This document shows, one piece after another, positions 17,265 through 21,345 of a stretch of DNA of 21,345 bases. Position 1 is the first letter of the stretch. Every line of letters starts with the position of its first letter. Source of the DNA: Novosphingobium sp. Lineage in GTDB: Bacteria; Pseudomonadota; Alphaproteobacteria; Sphingomonadales; Sphingomonadaceae. A program made the position numbers and the translations under genes. The notes beneath the pieces were generated by a model, which saw only the letters and a list, made by a program, of their open reading frames with translations, searched no databases and was not told where the DNA came from. The stretch covers positions 1-21,345 of the forward strand of contig JAIXYF010000323.1 of assembly GCA_027490345.1 (NCBI GenBank), read 5' to 3'.

Positions 17265-19334
17265 ATGAAAACTTCGATTCTTGTTCTTGCCGCCTCGTTG
17301 GCGGTGACCTCACCTGCGCGCGCCGAAGAAGCCGCGCCGCCTGCCAGTTCTGACAGCCGCGATATCATCGTCACTGGCACCAAGCTTTCGGGCGATTTCG
17401 GCGCCAAGTCCGGCATCCCCATCGCCCGGCTGCCGCAATCGATCCAGATCGTGACGGCGCAAGACATCATCGAACGCGGCGTGCGTTCGGTGGGCGATCT
17501 GCTGCGCACTGTGCCCAGCGCCAATCCCGGCTTTTCGCGCGTCGGCCCCTATCAGTCGTTCAGCCTCAAGGTGCGCGGCTTTCTGGCCGACCAGATGCGC
17601 AACGGCATTCGCCAGCGCTATTACGAGGATGTCGACGCGTCAGCGCTTTCCAACATCGCGCGCGCCGAAGTGCTCAAGGGCCCCTCGGGCGTGCTCTATG
17701 GCCAATCGGCGGTGGGCGGCATCATCAGCATCGTCACGCGGCGGCCGGAGGATCGACCGTTCGCGAACTTCGCACTGACAGCGGGGCAGTTTGACCAGAA
17801 GATGCTGACGTTCGACATGAACACCAGTCTCGCCCCCGGCCTTGCCGTGCGCGTGACCGGCGAAGTCGAGCGTTCCGGCACGTTCGTCGATTTTCAGGAC
17901 CTCAATCGCAAGAACGTGGCGCTGAACGTGCGCTATGCGCCGTCTGACAGCGTGACTGCCTATCTCGTGGCCGAATATGTCGAGCGCGACACGCGGCGCA
18001 ATCTGGGTCTGCCGCTGGCGGGCACCGTGCAAGGCGGCGTTCCGGCGCTGCGGCGCGGGCTCTATCTCGGTGAACCGGCAGTCGATACGCTGACCGCTGA
18101 TGCGCCGCTGGTGCAGACATGGGTCGATGTGCGCCTTGCCGATGGCTGGTCCATTACGCCGCGCCTGCAATATCAGGAGTTCAACAGCGCGTTCACGCAA
18201 ATCCGCCTGCGCGCACCCGATGCGACCAACCCGGCGATCATCAACCGCAACGGGCGGCGCGGGCGCGAGGACGACGCCTATACCATCGCGCAGCTCGATC
18301 TGACGGGGCGACTGGTGACGGGGCCGTTCACCCACAAGCTGCTGATCGGCTATGAATACGACCACGAACGCAGCCGCTTCACCCAGTTCACGCTCACCAA
18401 TGTCAGCCCGATCAACGTGCTGGCGCCAGTCTATGGCTTCAATGGCACCGCCCCGGCCAGCACCTTTGCCTTCGACGGGTTCTATCACATCGATGCCCAT
18501 GCCGTGTATGTGCAGGACCAGATCGATCTGACCCCGCGCTGGAACCTGATCGGTGCCGCAAGGCACAGCTGGATCGACGCGCGCGACGGTGATTTCGGCG
18601 GCGCGACCAACAACCGCGCGAAGACCGGCACGACGATCTGGCAGGTGGGCTCCACCTATCAGGTGACGGACGCGGTCTCGGTCTATGCCGGATACAACAC
18701 CGGCTTCGATGTGGAGAACACCGCCGGCGCGCGCACCCGCACCGGCACGCCGCTCCAGCCAGAACGCTCCAATCAGGCCGAAGCGGGCCTGCGCCTGCGC
18801 ACCGGCACGCTCCGCGCCAGCCTTTCTGCGTTCCAGATCAAGCGCGTGAATGCCGTCACCGCCGATCCTCTCGATCCCGATTTCAGCATCAATGCGGGCG
18901 AACAGCGCGTGCGCGGGATCGAGGCCGAGGGCGAATGGCAGCCGCTGGCATGGTGGACGCTCACCGGCGGCTATGCGCTGATGGATGGACAGGTCACGCG
19001 CAGCAACGATGGCATCGCGGGCAAGCGCATCGGCGATCTGCCGCGCCACAGCTTCACCGCGCGCACTAGCGTGGCGGTGCCGGGCACACCGCTGACCCTG
19101 CGCGGCGGGCTGAACCACGTGACGGCGCGCGCGCTGGTGGACGGAAGCGATGTGACGGTGCCGGCCTATACGCTGGCGGACATTGGCGTGGGCCTTGCGC
19201 TGAAGCCCTTCCGCATTGACGCCACGCTGAGCAACCTTTTCGACGCGCGGTACTTCACCGCCTCGGGCAACGGGTTTGCCGTCTATCCCGGCGATCCGCG
19301 CACGTTCAGCGTGCGCGTGTCGGTCGGCTTCTGA
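17265..19334 (+). CDS. TonB-dependent siderophore receptor (outer membrane)
   Basis: The protein is 689 aa. It begins with a Sec signal peptide that probably ends at ARA (residue 20). A TonB-box-like DIIVTGT (33-39) is followed by a plug domain with LPQSIQIVTAQDI, VRGF (113-116), and EVLKGPSGVLYGQSAVGGIISIVTRRP in two parts (about 135-161), typical of the siderophore-receptor subgroup (FhuA/FpvA-like). The rest is a beta-barrel with alternating aromatic strands, ending VSVGF with the C-terminal Phe needed for outer membrane assembly. Family members import ferric siderophores using TonB-ExbBD energy. The ligand is not predictable. GGAG 11 nt before the ATG serves as the ribosome binding site. 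The PepSY gene follows 14 bp later, so the two form an operon. Fur control is expected for the family, but I saw no convincing Fur box. Confidence 0.94.
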   Translation: MKTSILVLAASLAVTSPARAEEAAPPASSDSRDIIVTGTKLSGDFGAKSGIPIARLPQSIQIVTAQDIIERGVRSVGDLLRTVPSANPGFSRVGPYQSFSLKVRGFLADQMRNGIRQRYYEDVDASALSNIARAEVLKGPSGVLYGQSAVGGIISIVTRRPEDRPFANFALTAGQFDQKMLTFDMNTSLAPGLAVRVTGEVERSGTFVDFQDLNRKNVALNVRYAPSDSVTAYLVAEYVERDTRRNLGLPLAGTVQGGVPALRRGLYLGEPAVDTLTADAPLVQTWVDVRLADGWSITPRLQYQEFNSAFTQIRLRAPDATNPAIINRNGRRGREDDAYTIAQLDLTGRLVTGPFTHKLLIGYEYDHERSRFTQFTLTNVSPINVLAPVYGFNGTAPASTFAFDGFYHIDAHAVYVQDQIDLTPRWNLIGAARHSWIDARDGDFGGATNNRAKTGTTIWQVGSTYQVTDAVSVYAGYNTGFDVENTAGARTRTGTPLQPERSNQAEAGLRLRTGTLRASLSAFQIKRVNAVTADPLDPDFSINAGEQRVRGIEAEGEWQPLAWWTLTGGYALMDGQVTRSNDGIAGKRIGDLPRHSFTARTSVAVPGTPLTLRGGLNHVTARALVDGSDVTVPAYTLADIGVGLALKPFRIDATLSNLFDARYFTASGNGFAVYPGDPRTFSVRVSVGF

Positions 19335-19348
19335 GGGGGGCGCGGTCC

Positions 19349-20737
19349 ATGGCAAGCCTTGATGAACCTGTCCGCCCCCACGGCTACCGCGCGGTGTGGC
19401 GATGGCATTTCTATGCCGCGCTATGGACCGCGCCGCTGCTCATCGTGCTGACGCTGAGCGGCGCGATCTATCTGTTCGACCGCGAAATCGACGCATGGTG
19501 GAACCGCAGCGTGCAGACCGTTGCTCCTGCAACCGGCCCTGCAACCGGCCACGCGCCCTTGCCGCTTGCGCAGCAGGAGGCGCTGGTGCTGGCGGCGCAT
19601 CCGCAAGCCAAAGTGCTGCGCGTGCGGCTGCCGTTCGCGGCGAACGAAGCAGCGATCTGGACCGTGCGCGGCGCGGATGGGTCGGCGCGTGACGTCTATC
19701 TCGATCCCGGGCGCGGGATGGTGACCGGGGAGCGCGATCCGGCGTTCCAGCCCACCAATCTGGTGCGCAAGGTGCACGGCACGCTGCTCGGCGGGGAAAT
19801 CGGCAGCCACGTGGTCGAACTCGTCGCCTGCTGGACACTGGTGATGATGGCCACCGGCGTGTGGCTGTGGTGGCCGCGCCGATGGAAGGCGCGCGGCGTG
19901 TTCGTCCCGCGTCTTGGGGCCGGCGGCCGCCGCATGTGGCGCGATCTTCACGCCATCCCCTCGATCTTCAATGCCGTCTGCGTGATCCTGCTGGTGCTGA
20001 CCGGCCTGCCATGGTCCGCATTCTGGGGGACGCAATTCGCGAAGCTGGGCGAGGCGGTGCCGTTCATCGCGCCGTCGCCCAATTTCCATGCGCCGCCTGA
20101 AGCGGATGGCAAGCCCGCCGCCGATCTCCACGCAATGCACACGATGACCGCCAAGCCCCCCGAGGACCCCAAACTGCCGTGGACGATTCGTCACAGCATG
20201 ATGCCGCAAGGCTCAGGGTCCGGCATGACCGGCATCGCGCGGATCGAGGCGTTGCTACCGCTGCTCGATCGTGCGCAGTTCGGCGAAGGCGTGCGCATTC
20301 TATATCCGCAAGGGGCCAAGGGCGTGTTCACCGTGTCCTATGTTCCCGACAAGGCCGAGGGGCAGCGGACGCTCTATGTCGATCCCGGCACAGGCCGCCT
20401 GCTCGGCAATGTCGGCTGGGCCGACTACAGCCCGGTGGCCAAGGCGGTGGAGTGGGGCACCATGACTCACATGGGGCGGCAATATGGCCTTGCCAACCAG
20501 CTCGCCAATCTCGTCGTCTGCTTCCTGCTGATCGGCAGCGTGACGGCAGGCCTCGTGCTGTGGTGGCGGCGCCGTCCGCAAGGCGAACTTGGCGCGCCCG
20601 CGCTTCAGCCTGGGGACAGGATGCCGGGCGGGGTCAAAGCCCTGCTGGCGGCGCTCGCCGTGCTGTTCCCGCTGGTGGGCGCGACGATGCTGCCTATCCT
20701 GGTTTGGGGCCGACTCAGCCCTCAGCGCTTGCGGTAG
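19349..20737 (+). CDS. PepSY-associated membrane protein, putative ferrisiderophore reductase
   Basis: The protein is 462 aa. Five hydrophobic helices are visible at about 22-44, 154-176, 203-226, 385-407 and 430-453, with large periplasmic loops between 1 and 2 and between 3 and 4 that carry PepSY-like sequence ending in YLDPGRG and YVDPGTGRLLG. Histidines in WRWHF (H20), KVHGTLL (H143), DLHAIP (H201) and THMG (H374) are conserved in this family and could bind heme or metal. Homologues such as FoxB and PiuB act in the inner membrane in reduction or release of siderophore iron, and the position directly after a siderophore receptor supports that role here. A strong ribosome binding site (GGGGGG) precedes the ATG. 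The 3' end overlaps trmB, read on the opposite strand, by 16 bp. Confidence 0.88.
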   Translation: MASLDEPVRPHGYRAVWRWHFYAALWTAPLLIVLTLSGAIYLFDREIDAWWNRSVQTVAPATGPATGHAPLPLAQQEALVLAAHPQAKVLRVRLPFAANEAAIWTVRGADGSARDVYLDPGRGMVTGERDPAFQPTNLVRKVHGTLLGGEIGSHVVELVACWTLVMMATGVWLWWPRRWKARGVFVPRLGAGGRRMWRDLHAIPSIFNAVCVILLVLTGLPWSAFWGTQFAKLGEAVPFIAPSPNFHAPPEADGKPAADLHAMHTMTAKPPEDPKLPWTIRHSMMPQGSGSGMTGIARIEALLPLLDRAQFGEGVRILYPQGAKGVFTVSYVPDKAEGQRTLYVDPGTGRLLGNVGWADYSPVAKAVEWGTMTHMGRQYGLANQLANLVVCFLLIGSVTAGLVLWWRRRPQGELGAPALQPGDRMPGGVKALLAALAVLFPLVGATMLPILVWGRLSPQRLR

Positions 20738-21345
20738 CGGAAGTACCAGACTTCGTGCCCCTGCGCGCGGGCCTTGGCTTCATAGCGGGTTTCGGGCCAG
20801 CCGCCGGGGCGCTTCTGGAAATTCGCCGCCTGCTGCGCCAGCCATTCGAACTGATTGGTGTAGCGGCGCATCACCATCAGCGCGTGGCGCAGATAGACCG
20901 GGTGATCGGTGCCGAAGCGGAACTCGCCGCCGGGCTTCAGTTTGCGCGCGATCAGATCGACAGGACCGTCGTTCATCATGCGGCGCTTGGCATGGCGCGC
21001 CTTGGGCCAGGGATCGGGGTGGAGCAGATAGGCGAACGACAGCGCCCCATCGGGCACGCGCGCCAGCACTTCCAGCGCATCGCCATGATGGATGCGCACA
21101 TTGCCCAGCGGGGCGTGGGCACCATTATCGCCGGCCACATGGGTTAACGCCTGCGCCACGCCATTGAGGAACGGTTCGGCCCCGATAAACCCGTGATCGG
21201 GCAGCATATCGGCGCGAAACGCCATATGTTCCCCCCCGCCAAAGCCGATTTCGAAGTGCAAAGGGCGGGGTTCGCCGAACAGGGCTTCCGCCGTGATCGG
21301 TCCTTCGGCGGGCATGGCGATCTTCGGCAGGAGCGTTTCCACCAA
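20722..21345 (-). CDS. trmB: tRNA (guanine46-N7)-methyltransferase, N-terminus cut by window edge
   Basis: There are 207 visible residues, open to the right edge. The first visible codon is TTG in the family pattern LVETLLP, so about 20-30 N-terminal residues probably lie outside. TrmB hallmarks are present: the SAM-binding FEIGFGGGEH (31-40), GAEPFLNGV (55-63), the acidic HGDAL (87-91), the catalytic-site HPDPWPKARHAKRR (109-122), FRFGTDH (142-148), and the tRNA-binding end TRYEAKARAQGH (186-197). It methylates G46 in the variable loop of tRNAs, using S-adenosylmethionine, in the cytoplasm. It is a housekeeping gene, unrelated to the iron cassette it faces. Confidence 0.95.
   Translation of the reverse strand: MVETLLPKIAMPAEGPITAEALFGEPRPLHFEIGFGGGEHMAFRADMLPDHGFIGAEPFLNGVAQALTHVAGDNGAHAPLGNVRIHHGDALEVLARVPDGALSFAYLLHPDPWPKARHAKRRMMNDGPVDLIARKLKPGGEFRFGTDHPVYLRHALMVMRRYTNQFEWLAQQAANFQKRPGGWPETRYEAKARAQGHEVWYFRYRKR

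Noticed and set aside
17640..19355. 571-aa open frame antisense to the TonB receptor
   Set aside because: The receptor strand has signal peptide, plug and barrel features. The antisense frame is Arg/His/Ala-rich without motifs.

Overview
The window is GC-rich, densely coded DNA from an alphaproteobacterium, most likely a sphingomonad (Sphingomonadales; Novosphingobium-like is my guess). The guess rests on codon use, on the DUF2946 / TonB receptor / PepSY arrangement and on the style of the RTX proteins. No rRNA, tRNA, CRISPR array, insertion sequence or complete mobile element is visible.

Region 1 (1-11449) is a surface or secreted protein island. It opens inside a giant RTX protein whose start lies off the left edge. 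The visible 2170 residues are 23 repeat units plus a 162-residue C-terminal unit. A second RTX protein of 936 aa follows 85 bp downstream on the same strand and ends in a serralysin-type C-terminal domain. Converging on it, 14 bp away, is a 674-aa TPR plus GT41 (OGT/SPINDLY-type) glycosyltransferase. The type I secretion exporter expected for RTX proteins is not in the window.

Region 2 (11450-14221) begins with a 340-bp non-coding stretch holding a compact cluster of GC-rich inverted repeats. Next come a DUF779 protein and a group X / AldB-AcoD-ExaC-like aldehyde dehydrogenase, reading leftward as a tight two-gene operon. Upstream of the operon lie an FNR/FixK-like palindrome and the C-terminal remnant of a PIN-domain (VapC-like) toxin.

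Region 3 (14222-16540) holds a DEAD-box RNA helicase with a DbpA-type C-terminal RNA-binding domain. A convergent 182-aa protein of unknown function follows.

Region 4 (16770-20737) is an iron-uptake cassette read rightward: a DUF2946-like small membrane protein, a TonB-dependent siderophore receptor, and a PepSY-type multi-helix membrane protein that probably reduces or processes imported ferric siderophore. The opposing trmB gene (tRNA m7G46 methyltransferase), cut by the right edge, overlaps the PepSY gene tail to tail by 16 bp.

The best candidate for an under-described system is the RTX pair with its neighbouring GT41 enzyme, which might be a glycosylated type I-secreted adhesin or matrix protein. 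In both RTX proteins the common repeat lengths differ by 18 residues, which equals one beta-roll turn.
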